From Syngnathus acus (taxonomy: Eukaryota; Chordata; Actinopteri; Syngnathiformes; Syngnathidae): DNA of 64,000 bases. Below are positions 54,103 to 64,000 of this stretch, piece after piece (within the stretch, counting starts at the first letter, position 1; each line of letters starts with the position of its first letter). The position numbers were made by a program, and so were the translations under genes. Location of the stretch: the NCBI RefSeq assembly GCF_901709675.1, contig NC_051089.1, forward strand, positions 21,057,508-21,121,507. The letters are read 5' to 3'. Under the pieces are notes generated by a model. It searched no databases and was not told the DNA's origin. It was given only the letters and a program-made list of their open reading frames with translations.

Positions 54103-57100
54103 GTGAATTCTACCAAACACTTTGAAGCCGAGCTGAAAAACAAGCAATTGTCCAAAAGCTCAATGAATGCTAGTAGCCCATCAGTCCGGAGCATGAAGAG
54201 AGGTCAGTACTTGCCTCCAAGACCAGCATTGACCATCATATATCTAAACATAGAAGGACTATCTGCAACTAAAGAAGAACTTGTTGCAAAATTTTGCAGA
54301 GAGCATCGGTGTGACATTCTCTGCCTACAAGAAACCCACCGTGGACCTAAACACCACCGGCCTCATGTGGAAGGAATGACCACCCTCATAGAAAGACCAC
54401 ATGAGAAACACGGAAGCATCATGCTAGCAAAAAATGGGACAATCATCGAATCAACATCAAAAAGCCATGAAAATGACATTGAAGTCTTAACAACTGAGCT
54501 AAGAGGAATTTCCATCACCTCAGTATACAAACCACATCCTATACCTTTTGCCATGCCAGAAATACCATCAATTGGAAAACCGAAGATTGTGATTGGAGAC
54601 TTCAACAGTCACAGTACACAATGGGGATACGCTAAAAACAACGAAGACGGAGATGCAGTGGAAACATGGGCTGAAAGCAACCATCTTAATCTGATCCACG
54701 ATGCCAAACAGCCAAAGTCCTTCAACAGTGGGCTTTGGAAAACAAGCTATAACCCTGATATTGTCTTTGTCAGTCATAACATCAGTGGACTGAGCAAGAA
54801 GCTGGTGCTGGAGCCACTGCCAAAAACCCAACACCGTCCCATTGGCATTACAGTCAATGCTGCAATCACAGTTCCATTCAGAAGAAGATTCAACTTTGGT
54901 CAAGCGAACTGGCCTGGTTTCCAAGAAGACCTGGAAAGAAAGATTGCCCATCTCCTGGCGGACCCCAAAAACGATGACATCTTCACCAAGCTCGTGCACC
55001 AGGCAGCTCGGAAGAACATCCCAAGAGTCTGCCGCACACGATACATACCTGGACTTGCTCAAAGCAGAAAACTATACGAGCAATACCAACAGCTCTATGA
55101 ATCCAACCCCTTTGCTGAAAGTACCATCGAAGTAGGCAAGAGGCTCATGACCTCCCTATCAGAATGTCGCCAACGGAAATGGCAAGATCTACTGGAGACA
55201 ACTGATATGGCAAAAAACAGCAAAAAAGGCATGGCGCATAATCCGAAGAATCAGCAACGATCCGTCAACTCCAACACAGCAACATTACACTACCACTGCC
55301 AACCAAGTTGCATATCAGCTGCTACTCAATGGGAAATCCACCACCAAACAGCCAAGACCAAAGGTAGACAGACTTCACTACTCCCAAACCACCGGACTGA
55401 CTGAGCCATTCTCCCTTGATGAGCTCAATCTCGGCATCAATGCGCTAAAGACTGGCAAAGCCATTGGCCTGGACAACATATTCTCGGAAGAGATCAAACA
55501 CTTTGGACCTCTGACGCGCAAATGGATCCTCGAGCTGATGAACAACTGCACGCTGACAAGAAACATCCCAAAGATCTGGAGAAAAACCCAAATCATTGCG
55601 CTCCTCAAACCAGGTAATGATCCAGCACATGCAAAGAGCTTTCGCCCAATCTCCCTGCTGTGCCACCTATACTGTATAAGCTGTTCGAGCGACTGATCCT
55701 CAACAGGCTGGCCCCAGTTGTTGAACCAGCCATCATCCCCCAACAAGCTGGATTCCGACCTGGCAAATCTACAACAAGCCAACTTCTGAATCTCACTCAA
55801 CATATTGAAGATGAGTTTCAGAAAGGACTGGTAACAGGAGCCGTCTTTGTCGATCTTTCTGCCGCATATGACACTGTGAACCACCGCCTTCTCCTAAAGA
55901 AGATTCTTGAGTTGACACAAGATCTGGCATTCTCAGACCTCATAGGAGCCCTCTTGAAAGACAGGCACTTCAATGTGACCCTGAACAACAAACAGAGTCG
56001 CTGGCGACGACAAAAGCTCAGTGGCCTAGTGGTAGAGTGTCCGCCCTGAGACTGGAAGGTTGTGGGTTCAAACCCCGGCCGGGTCATACCAAAGACTATA
56101 AAAATGGGACCCATTGCCTCCCTGCTTGGCACTCAGCATTAAGGGTTGGAATTGGGGGGTTAGATCACCAATTGATTCCCGAGCGCGGCACCGCTGCTGC
56201 TCACTGCTCCCCTCTCCCCCAGGGGATGGATTAAAATCACACGGGGATGGGTTAAATGCAGAGGACAAATTTCACCACACCCAGATGTGTGTGTGACAAT
56301 CATTGGGACTTTAACTTTTAACTTTAACTTTAAAAGAATGGCCTACCCTAAGGTAGTGTGCTGGCTCCACTGCTGTATAACATCTACACCAATGACCAGC
56401 CAATGGACCAGAACACTGAGCGTTTCATCTACGCAGACGACCTCTGTATAATATCACAAGAGACTATGTTTGAAGCAGTAGAACAAACCTCACCTCAGCC
56501 CTAGATGAGCTACTCCTCTACTACGAGTGCAACCACCTACACGCAAACCCTGCCAAGACTCAAGTCTGCTCATTCCATCTCAGGAACCGGGTAGCAAACA
56601 GACCTCTTAGCATCGAATGGTCTGGAACACCACTTGAGAACTGCACCGTCTACCTTGGTGTAACCCTGGACCGCACCCTCTCCTACAGAGAACATATCCA
56701 GAACACCAAACTGAAAGTCAGCTCCCGAAACAACATCCTACAGAAGCTGGTCAACTCAAAGTGGGGAGCCACAGCACATACATTAAGATGCACCACTCTG
56801 GCCCTGTGCTATTCCTCTGCGGAGTATGCATGTCCTGTTTGGGAGAGATCAACCCACGCTAAGAAACTGGACTCAGCGTTGAACAAGACCTGCCGCTTGA
56901 TAACTGGTTGCTTAAAGCCTACCAACGTGAACAATCTGCATCTCCTCGCTGGCATCACTCCTCCAGGTGTGAGAAGGGAGGCCACCAGTCAAGTCGAGAG
57001 GACAAAATCTTCCAGCGATGAACGCCACATCCTTCATGGACGCGAAGCCCCGGCCTTTCCTCAATCATGTCCAGCCCCTCATAACATCTCAGGAAGAAAC

Positions 57101-57437
57101 AAGACTCCAGCTATGGACAACAAAACTTGAAAATGACCCCCCTCCCATTGACATGGGAATCCCCCCTTCCGAAGATCTCCCACCCGGCTCAAAAGCATCA
57201 TGGGTCCGGTGGAAGACACTCAACCGCCTGAGAACAGGAACAAGCAGATCAAAAGCTGCTATGGCCAGATGGGGCTACCAAACCGGCCCAACCCTCTGTG
57301 AATGTGGAGAAGAGGACCATACCATGCAGCACTGCCTTGTCTGCCCTCTACTACCCAACCCCTGCAGCTTAAAAGATCTCGCTGAATTCAATGACAACGC
57401 AAAAGACTGTGTAAAGACATGGGAAACTGTCATCTGA
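54103..57437 (+). pseudogene. LINE ORF2: endonuclease, reverse transcriptase, zinc motif
   Basis: The first frame (54103-55404) encodes the endonuclease: IIYLNIEGL, DILCLQETH with the catalytic Glu, VIGDFNSHSTQWG and NPDIVFVSHN. After a frame change near 55215 the reverse transcriptase follows: FRPISLL, QQAGFRPGKSTTSQL, FVDLSAAYDTVNH, NGLPQGSVLAPLLYNIYTND after the SINE, FIYADDLCII (about 56430) and VYLGVTLDRTLSY. Near 57290-57360 a CECGEEDHTMQHCLVCPLL segment gives a Cys-Cys-His-Cys arrangement. Frameshifts near 55215, 55655 and 56490 and the SINE make it inactive. The start shown is a GTG codon of an open frame, not a proven initiation site. Confidence 0.82.
56017..56331 (+). mobile_element. 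tRNA-derived SINE, full length
   Basis: The head has an A box TGGCCTAGTGG (56021-56031) and a B box GGTTCAAACCC (56065-56075), so pol III could transcribe it. The body includes CCATTGCCTCCCTGCTTGGC, and the tail is ACTTTAACTTTTAACTTTAA. A 5-bp duplication AAAAG flanks it (56012-56016, 56332-56336). It interrupts the LINE reverse transcriptase frame just before NGLPQGS. A truncated copy lies at 11792-12035. Confidence 0.93.
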
Positions 57438-57484
57438 CTAGCACTTCAAAGACACGAAAAGAAGAAGACTCTCCGCAAGAAACA

Positions 57485-57668
57485 CATGTCCCACCGGTAG
57501 GAGACCCCGGGGACGACCCAGGACGCGCTGTAGAGACTATGTCTCTCAACTGGCCTGGGAACGCCTTGGGATCCCCCGGGATGAGCTGGATGAAGTGGCT
57601 GGCGAGAGGGACGTCTGGGAGTCCCTCCTAAAGCTGCTGCCCCCGCGACCCGACCCCGGATAAGCGGA
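57485..57668 (+). mobile_element. RTE LINE 3' fragment
   Basis: It matches the last 180 bp or so of the RTE ORF at 874-4053 in the opposite orientation, including the codons for [16 protein letters not shown] and LLPPRPDPG plus the stop. It then runs into (GGAT)n. 5'-truncated, as usual for LINEs. Confidence 0.92.
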
Positions 57669-57671
57669 AGA

Positions 57672-57741
57672 AGATGGATGGATGGATGGATGGATGGATG
57701 GATGGATGGATGCACGGACGGACGGACGGACGGATGGATGT
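57672..57741. repeat. (ATGG)n/(ACGG)n microsatellite
   Basis: About 10 ATGG units, then GCAC and four GGAC units. The junction TGCACGGACGG...GATGTTAATC is the reverse complement of 53405-53443. Confidence 0.95.
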
Positions 57742-57769
57742 TAATCTTAAAAATGCCAAGCTTAAAAAT

Positions 57770-57944
57770 GGGGAGCTTTCCCCCTGAGCCCCCTCCGGGG
57801 CGTTGCCCTTGGCCCGCTGTGGCCCCCCACCTGTGGGCCCTGTAGCCCCCAATAGGGGCCTGTGGCCCCTGCAGCCCCCAATGAGTGCCTGTGGCCCCTG
57901 GCCCACTGCGGCCCCCATTGGGGGGGCCTACGGCCCCTGTGACA
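57770..57944. repeat. GC-rich degenerate repeat
   Basis: Repeats of the form GGCCCCTGTAGCCCCCAATA with drift. The open frames across it have no recognised product. Confidence 0.7.
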
Positions 57945-58428
57945 AGTGGGGGGAGGGGGGGCTTGTGACACCATATTTCACAGCCGCTTGGCAATTGTTT
58001 GAAGACTCCGCCTCATTTATCACTATCATCTTGAAGTTTACGTCATAACTTCTCCTCAGCTGCCGGTTACCCTGGCCGATCTTCGACGCACTTTTCTCCA
58101 GATTGTCGCTACGTTTCTCCATTTTCTGTTATCTCTTCTTTTATTTTCTTGTCTTTTCTTTCTTACCGCTATTTTTTATTTTTCTTCTTCGTGCTACCGC
58201 TATATTTATTTATTCTATTTTTCTTAGTGCTTCCGCTATTTTTAGTATTTTTTTTCTTCTTCGTGACGGGTTCGCTTTAGCCTGGGGAGTCTAGTTCAGC
58301 ATTCACTTTGAAGGTATCTGGCGCCCTCTAGCGTTGTGAATGTCTAGGGCCCGAATATGAGACGACCCCCACTTTTTCAGTCTTATTTCAATGCAAAAAA
58401 CATCATCTTATATTCGGGCCAAATTGGT
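57945..58428 (-). mobile_element. DNA transposon 5' end, GGCCCGAATATAAGA family, with HTH start
   Basis: Read on the minus strand, the tip GGCCCGAATATAAGATGATG (from about 58428) is followed at about 58365-58346 by the inverted motif CTCATATTCGGGCC, so the end folds into a hairpin. Further in, the minus strand encodes MEKRSDNLEKSASKIG, then RRSYDVNFKMIVINEAE and SSNNCQAAVKYGVT. This resembles the N-terminal helix-turn-helix of pogo/POGK-like proteins. The rest is lost at the GC-rich repeat. Confidence 0.67.
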
Positions 58429-58429
58429 A

Positions 58430-60120
58430 CATTTCTTCAACCAGACCTGATATGTTGGGATTGATGAAATTTATTTGTATCCTCGAATATACAGCTACCT
58501 TATGTGTAAACGTTACATAATGTGAAAAGTGTGACATCCCGCACGTCCTCTTCTTCACTGCTTTGTGTGGGATTATCTATATTTTTATATATTTTATAGG
58601 GCTGTCTCAAAATATACCACTTTAAAGACAACCGTTATGAATAGATTACCCTCATTATTGCACAAAAATCTTGAAAAAAATAATGAAGCTTAATTTTCTT
58701 TAAACACCGTTCCTGAAATATGCGGCAAAAGACTGTTCTTATGAAAAAATCGGCAGCAGCAGCAGAAGAAGAACAAAAGAATGGGAAAACCTATAATATA
58801 GTAACTGGAAGATTAATTACGTGTGAATTGCACAACATCTTGGGAGTTTTAGTATACAGTAGGTGCGGGACTATGGTCAGTAGGTATTCTATTTAATGAG
58901 TTCAAAACACATGTATTAAAGAGCTAAGGAGGACTAATATGACAGGTAACCAAGGAGAACACAAATAAATAAACAAACAAATAAATGAATAAACAAACAA
59001 ACAAACACATAAATAAATAAATAAACAGAGGAATAATATAATTGTTTAGTACTGGAATCTTTACTATTTGAGCTTTTAGACCATCATTACAAGGAACTTT
59101 AAGAACTTTAAGAACAAAAAAAATTCTGTGACCTATTGTTTTGCATTAGCACAGTGACATATGTGCACTACTCACAAAAATGAAAGGATTTTCATTTTTT
59201 TGGGAGTGAAACATCAGGATGAACCTAAAATGGTATTAAACAACTAACTATATGTAAGCGGCCGTCAAGTTTGGGCATCCCTGCATTAGAGATCGTTTTT
59301 TGTTTTGTTTTTGGTATTGTTACAATGTAGATCTTAAAATGCAATAACAATTTAAACGAGAAGTTACTGTTACTGTTGACAATAAATCTTTGTGTCTATA
59401 CCAAAGCACGGGATGAGTGAGTTGCACTGAATAAATATCCATATTGAGGGTCATACTCATTCTGGTTATGAAAAAATGTCATGTATTTAGGTAAGTTGTA
59501 ATTTCAGTACATTTTATATTCATATAACTAAGCAGACCTCATCAGTTGATTCACTCATGGAACATTTATGTAGAATTTTCATAAATAGACTTTCGTAGTT
59601 GACATTTATGGTAGGTAAGTTCACTGAGGGTTTAAGCAATCTAAACAGCAAAGAGGGCATACCAATTCACAGTTTTGGAAATTATTGATTCTTATTATGT
59701 TGACATATTGTTTGGCTTTAGAGCATTTTAGGATTTCAAGTTTAAGAATGGTATATGCCTATTAAAACATGAAGCTTCAAGCTGCTTCATGAACCACTTG
59801 TGTTTACTGAGCCCTCCAAATGACAATCTTCGTTTGGCACTGGGCTGAAAGCACACTGACTGCAAATTCTTAAACCTCTTTAGTTAAAACGACGGTGTCA
59901 TCTATAGGATTAAAATCACAACAACCGGTTCATGAAGCAAATTTGAAGCTTAATTCTCCCATCACTAGAATAGTGGCAACAATGTTGATCAGTTCAGGGG
60001 CTGCTGTAAAAAGCTCCCACTGAAAATGGCTCATCAACATCAAAGAAATAAGTGCATGTCACAAAAAATGTAATTAATTGACTTTATTACGGGATAAGAT
60101 GTAACAGCACATGAATAAAG
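58430..60120. other. 3' flank of PDE6-gamma-like gene 2, no further gene
   Basis: AT-rich sequence with a run of AAAC/AAAT microsatellite (58965-59030). A minus-strand AATAAA (60083-60088 on the plus strand as TTTATT) lies about 450 nt past the stop of gene 2 and could be its poly(A) signal. Confidence 0.5.
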
Positions 60121-60130
60121 ATCGGAGGAT

Positions 60131-60306
<176 letters not shown>

Positions 60307-60533
60307 CCTTACAACAGAAACTTCTTGATAAGTGACTAAAAAATGTGAAGCCTAAAGTTGCAGCTTGCAGCGAGTGACCCAGAATGTGGGAAGTTACACA
60401 TCAATAGCTTCCTCAATTTCATCAGCTGTTCCCACTCAGAAACCCGACCAGCGTATTGCCATCAAACCAAGAGAACAATAAATCAGCTGGATTGTAGCCA
60501 CGATGAATAAACTACGTTTTGTTAGCACATGGT

Positions 60534-60940
60534 TTATACGATGCCAAACTCAGTCAGATCACTCAGCTCCACGTTGTGAAAAGTCTCCCAAGGGCAGATG
60601 ACTTCTGTATCTAAATAAAAGCAAGAAAATAAGAAATGTTCAAACACTGATCGGGCTGTCTCACTTATTGCTAATTTATGTGATGGTTACCTCCAATGCC
60701 GTCCATCCCAGGTACATCATCAAATCTATGAAGAACATGCCATTACTTTCTTCAACATAATAAAATTTGAATGAACCAATAATACTAGTAGCCTATTTGA
60801 TAGTAGTATCTGTGTTGCCTGTGAACTTACTCCTTTAAACCAGCTTTGGGAGGCTTGCTCTTGAACAGTCTTGTCTCCTTCGACTTAGGAGGGTTGGCTT
60901 TAGCGCCCTCGGGTTCTGCTGCTGCTGCTGCTGCATTCAT
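60534..60940 (-). CDS. PDE6 inhibitory gamma subunit-like gene 2
   Basis: Three coding exons, 60940-60831, 60725-60691 and 60610-60534 (110, 35 and 77 nt), with GT-AG introns of 105 and 80 bp, have the same phases as gene 1. They also predict 73 residues. After an alanine run (MNAAAAAAEPEG) come the basic segment SKETRLFKSKPPKAG, FDDVPGMDGIG, and the inhibitory C-terminus VICPWETF, then VELSDLTEFGIV. The Trp and terminal hydrophobic residues are kept. The function should be inhibition of PDE6 catalytic subunits in photoreceptors, as for gene 1. The two are tandem duplicates that have diverged mainly at the N-terminus and in the C-terminal helix. The Gln that usually follows TR in the basic segment is Leu here. 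An AG lies just before the ATG, suggesting an upstream non-coding exon. Confidence 0.88.
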
Positions 60941-62459
60941 TTCTATTAAACCAATAATTTGCAGCGTTATTTCCAACTTCTTCAGTAAAACTTCATTAAT
61001 GCAACATACTGTTTTTATAATAAAGTAGGAGTATGTGAATAAACAGCTGCCAGCATTTCAATGCTGTGTGCCATTATGATGTGCATCAAATGAAGGGCCT
61101 TCAAAATAAAATAAAATAAAATAAAATATTACTTGTCCATTACTGTAGTACTGTATATCCCAGTTAAATGTTGTTCTAAGAAGACATGTTCTTTTTTTTA
61201 CTGTGGTTTTGCTCGTGGATACATCATGCAGTGTTTCACTTTGCCTCTACACTCTTAAACGTGCTGGGTCAAAGGTAGGTTTTTGGCACTGGATCTTGTT
61301 CCTAATAAAACCCTCCCATTTTTTGGGTGTTTGTGTTTGTGTGTGTGCGTGTGTGTGTGATGGAGTCATGTGAGTACTTAAAAAAAAAAAAAGAGCGAGA
61401 GAGAGACAGCTGAAACTCTCAATATTTGCCTTAATCACAAAAATCCACTACCAAAATTGTGTTGAATCACCTGTACCAAAACTTTGACCAGCTTTTAGCT
61501 GGTCTAACGATTAGTTTACTTTCTGTCATCAAATTGTCAAGTGCATCAGGGGCGTGTAAAGGAAAACGCCCTCAGCCCACTGCAACACCCAGCATGGAGC
61601 AACATGGTCGTCCAAATTCCCAAACACAATAAAATAGACTTTCCCCACTACAGAAACAAGTTGTGCTCATTTTTACACCACACAGACATCTCTACGGAAG
61701 TCGACCCATAAATGTACAGTACCTCAACTTCAGTATCCAAACGTGTTCAAAGTTGTGAGCAGTTTCAGATATTTAGCCCACCCAAATCCAATGTTCAATC
61801 CAATGTGCTGAGCCAAGATAATTAATCCTATCTACTCAGAACCCACACCCAACAAGTGGGTTAGGAAAACAACCCAGTATTTTATAGTGTGTTGTCCTCG
61901 ATACTTTGCCCCTCCAGTATAAAACAAATGGGATAGATATAAATATAAATAAGCTATTTATCCACCTGGGATCAAATTTAAACGGAGTACAAACTTCAGT
62001 GCAACTCAAGAGACAATGTGTGGTGCCAGCAGTAGCCCAACCTGTATGCTTGTTTGGGGTTTGCTTGAATCCAGAAGAAGGAGCAGTCTGGAGGGCCTGC
62101 GAAGAAAAAGATGCAAAACAAAGAGAAGTTTCTCTTTATTTTTGCACTCCCTGTCATGTGCTTTCACTGAGCTGCCCCCTTTATATAGTGGTCATACCCA
62201 AAGCCGCTAATAGAGTTAAGGCAGGGACAGTATCACAAGGGATAATCTTCATCATTTGAGGACATCTACGCACCTGTGTTGCAAAATGTGCCCTATCTGG
62301 TCAATAATGTTTTTTTATGTACACGGGCTGCTCATTCTCACCAGCAATTATTGTTCATTGCAGGATGATGCAACAGCGCAACCACCATACAGTAAATTTA
62401 ACCACTAACTACAGTATATCTATCTATCTGTCTATCTGCATTATGATTTTTATTTACAG
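60941..62459. other. 5' flank of PDE6-gamma-like gene 2, no further gene seen
   Basis: It contains a (GT)n tract (61325-61360), an AG-rich tract (61390-61410) and a plus-strand open frame at 61906-62259 (117 codons) with no recognised product. Confidence 0.45.
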
Positions 62460-62461
62460 TA

Positions 62462-64000
62462 CCGTAATTTTCGGACTATAAGTCGCACCGGAGTATAAGT
62501 CGCACCAGCCATAAAATGCCCAAAAAAGTGAAAAAAAACATATATAAGTCGCTCCGGAGTATAAGTCGCATTTTGGGGGGCAATTTATTCGACAAAATCC
62601 AACACCAAGAACAGTTATGAACGAGCAACAACAGGCTAAACGATAGCTATGCTAACGTGACATAAACACAAACTAAGAGCTGAGAACGGCCCTGACGTAA
62701 AATTCAGAGTTATTCAAAAAACTATTACATAAATAACACGTTAATAAAACCATCTGCGTCACTCCAATTCAATAAATCCATTAATCGTCCTTTGTCAACA
62801 ATGCGTGCGCGCCGCTGACGGCTCTTGCACTTAAAAATATTCCACGGGCCCATATAACGATATATAAATTATATATCAAATAACTATTATATAAGCAATA
62901 ATGTTATCAAACCATCTGTGCACTCTAAATCATTAAATCCATCGATCAAATTCCTCGTCCTTTGTCAACATCGCCGCGCGTGCGCCCTGACGTCAGCCTC
63001 GTCGTTATTCCACAGATCTACTATATAACTATATTGTAGCGTTAACAAAGTTCAAGGAAAGACATGGGTTTGGTAAACGGCTCTTTATTTAACAAAACAA
63101 ACTTACAGGCGTGTGGCGGCGTGGACTTCCAGCCACGGACGGAAGAGGAAGAGAGCTCCATTCAATAGGACAGGGCGCGCGTAAAAGCCATGACCGAGCC
63201 CCATCCACCGTCCTCGGACAGCCACCCGGCTGAGCGCCGGCCCTCGACTTCCATCCACGGAGGTGAAAGACAGCTCGGTAGAGGACCGGGCGTGCGTAAA
63301 AGCATTGTCCGAGCCCCATCCACCGTCCCTGGACGAGTCGATCTTTGTCCTTTATGTAAACAACCACCGCGCTGCTGACGCGCGACCGCGACGTCGCGTC
63401 GCGCTGCTGACGTCAGCATGACCATTTCCCGTGACTCCCGGTTCAAGATGGTGGACAGGTCTGCACGTCGTCAACCAGCTAAAGCGATCATCTAGTGTTT
63501 CTATGTATCTCTATGAAGCCAAATCCCAAAGTAGTAGTAGAAGAAGAAGCACATGTGATTGGCGCTTTGCTGAAGGGCTGCTCACGCGTCACTCGACGGA
63601 GCTGTCTTTCACCTCCGTGGATGGAAGTCGAGGGCCGGTGCTCAGCCGGGTGGCTGTCCGAGGACGGTGGATGGGGCTCGGTCATGGCTTTTACGCACGC
63701 CCGGTCCTATCGTATGGAGCTCTCTTCCTCTTCCGTGGCTGGAAGTCCACGCCGCCACACGCCTGTAAGTTTGTTTTGTTAAATAAAGAGCCGTTTACCA
63801 AACCCACGTCTTTCCTTGAACTTTGTTAACGCTACAATATAGTTATATAGTAGATCTGTGGAATAACGACGAGGCTGACGTCAGGGCGCACGCGCGGCGA
63901 TGTTGACAAAGAACGAGGAATTTGATCGATGGATTTAATGATTTAGAGTGCACAGATGGTTTGATAACATTATTGCTTATATAATAGTTATTTGATATAT
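62462..64000 (-). mobile_element. CCGTAATTTTCGG-family element, copy 5, inverted dimer, runs off the window
   Basis: The left end CCGTAATTTTCGGACTATAA follows TA (62460-62461). Reverse-oriented modules run to about 63416. A unique 150-bp spacer (63417-63575) follows, and then the same modules in forward orientation (63590-64000). The arms (about 62880-63330 and 63590-64000) are inverted copies of each other. The far end lies outside the window. Confidence 0.83.

Larger units (their letters stand above)
53990..57440 (+). mobile_element. I/Jockey-group LINE (Nimb-like), decayed
   Basis: One plus-strand LINE with endonuclease, reverse transcriptase and a C-terminal Cys/His segment. A SINE is inserted in it (56017-56331) and an RTE fragment follows (57485). 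Several frameshifts are present. The 3' end lacks a clear tail. Target duplication was not found. Confidence 0.77.

Noticed and set aside
56021-56090. tRNA gene suggested by A and B boxes
   Set aside because: The boxes belong to the head of a SINE with a long body, tail and target duplication; no complete cloverleaf tRNA is encoded.
57803-58048. 81-codon Pro/Gly-rich frame
   Set aside because: Translation of a degenerate GC-rich repeat next to a microsatellite.
61906-62259. 117-codon plus-strand frame upstream of PDE6-gamma-like gene 2
   Set aside because: No recognised motif or splice pattern; could be chance. Not strong enough to call a gene.

Overview
The window is eukaryotic and comes from a vertebrate, very probably a teleost fish. 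The evidence is two spliced genes of the retinal PDE6 inhibitory gamma subunit family, Tc1/mariner, hAT and RTE elements of the kinds common in fish, a tRNA-derived SINE, V-SINE-like repeats with (ATGG)n tails, and a sushi-like LTR retroelement. I cannot fix the species. There is no bacterial operon, CRISPR array, rRNA or functional tRNA gene.

Most of the window is transposable elements inserted into one another. Region 1 (1-10571) is a decayed hAT transposase gene split by a Tc1 element (283-10257). That Tc1 element is split twice: by a nearly intact RTE LINE (841-4208, one 1059-codon ORF) and by an L2-like LINE. The L2-like 5' UTR holds a TA-target DNA element (6078-9402), which holds another (7126-9136) built of 251-bp tandem repeats. 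Region 2 (10574-19007) has further copies of these TA-target families between stretches with no visible gene. Region 3 (19010-34051) is a second Tc1 element. Its transposase gene was cut by a 13.4-kb LTR element (20110-33516) with 1.2-kb, nearly identical LTRs, a tRNA-Trp-like primer site, a 4-bp target duplication and no recognisable coding. Region 4 (34060-42157) is a third Tc1 element holding two hAT insertions, one of which carries a long-inverted-repeat element with hairpin-bearing tandem repeats. Region 5 (42150-51423) holds SINE and tandem repeats, a Gypsy gag fragment beside a possible retrocopy, a hAT element, a deleted Tc1 and a small LTR element with a self-priming primer site.

Region 6 (51424-62460) is the host locus: two three-exon PDE6-gamma-like genes on the minus strand (51951-52432 and 60534-60940), each predicted to encode 73 residues. 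They lie 8.1 kb apart, with a LINE, SINEs and microsatellites between them. The window ends inside another TA-target element (62462-64000) arranged as an inverted dimer.

Many insertions are documented by exact target-site duplications or by empty-site comparison with sister copies in the window, so their relative order can be read directly.
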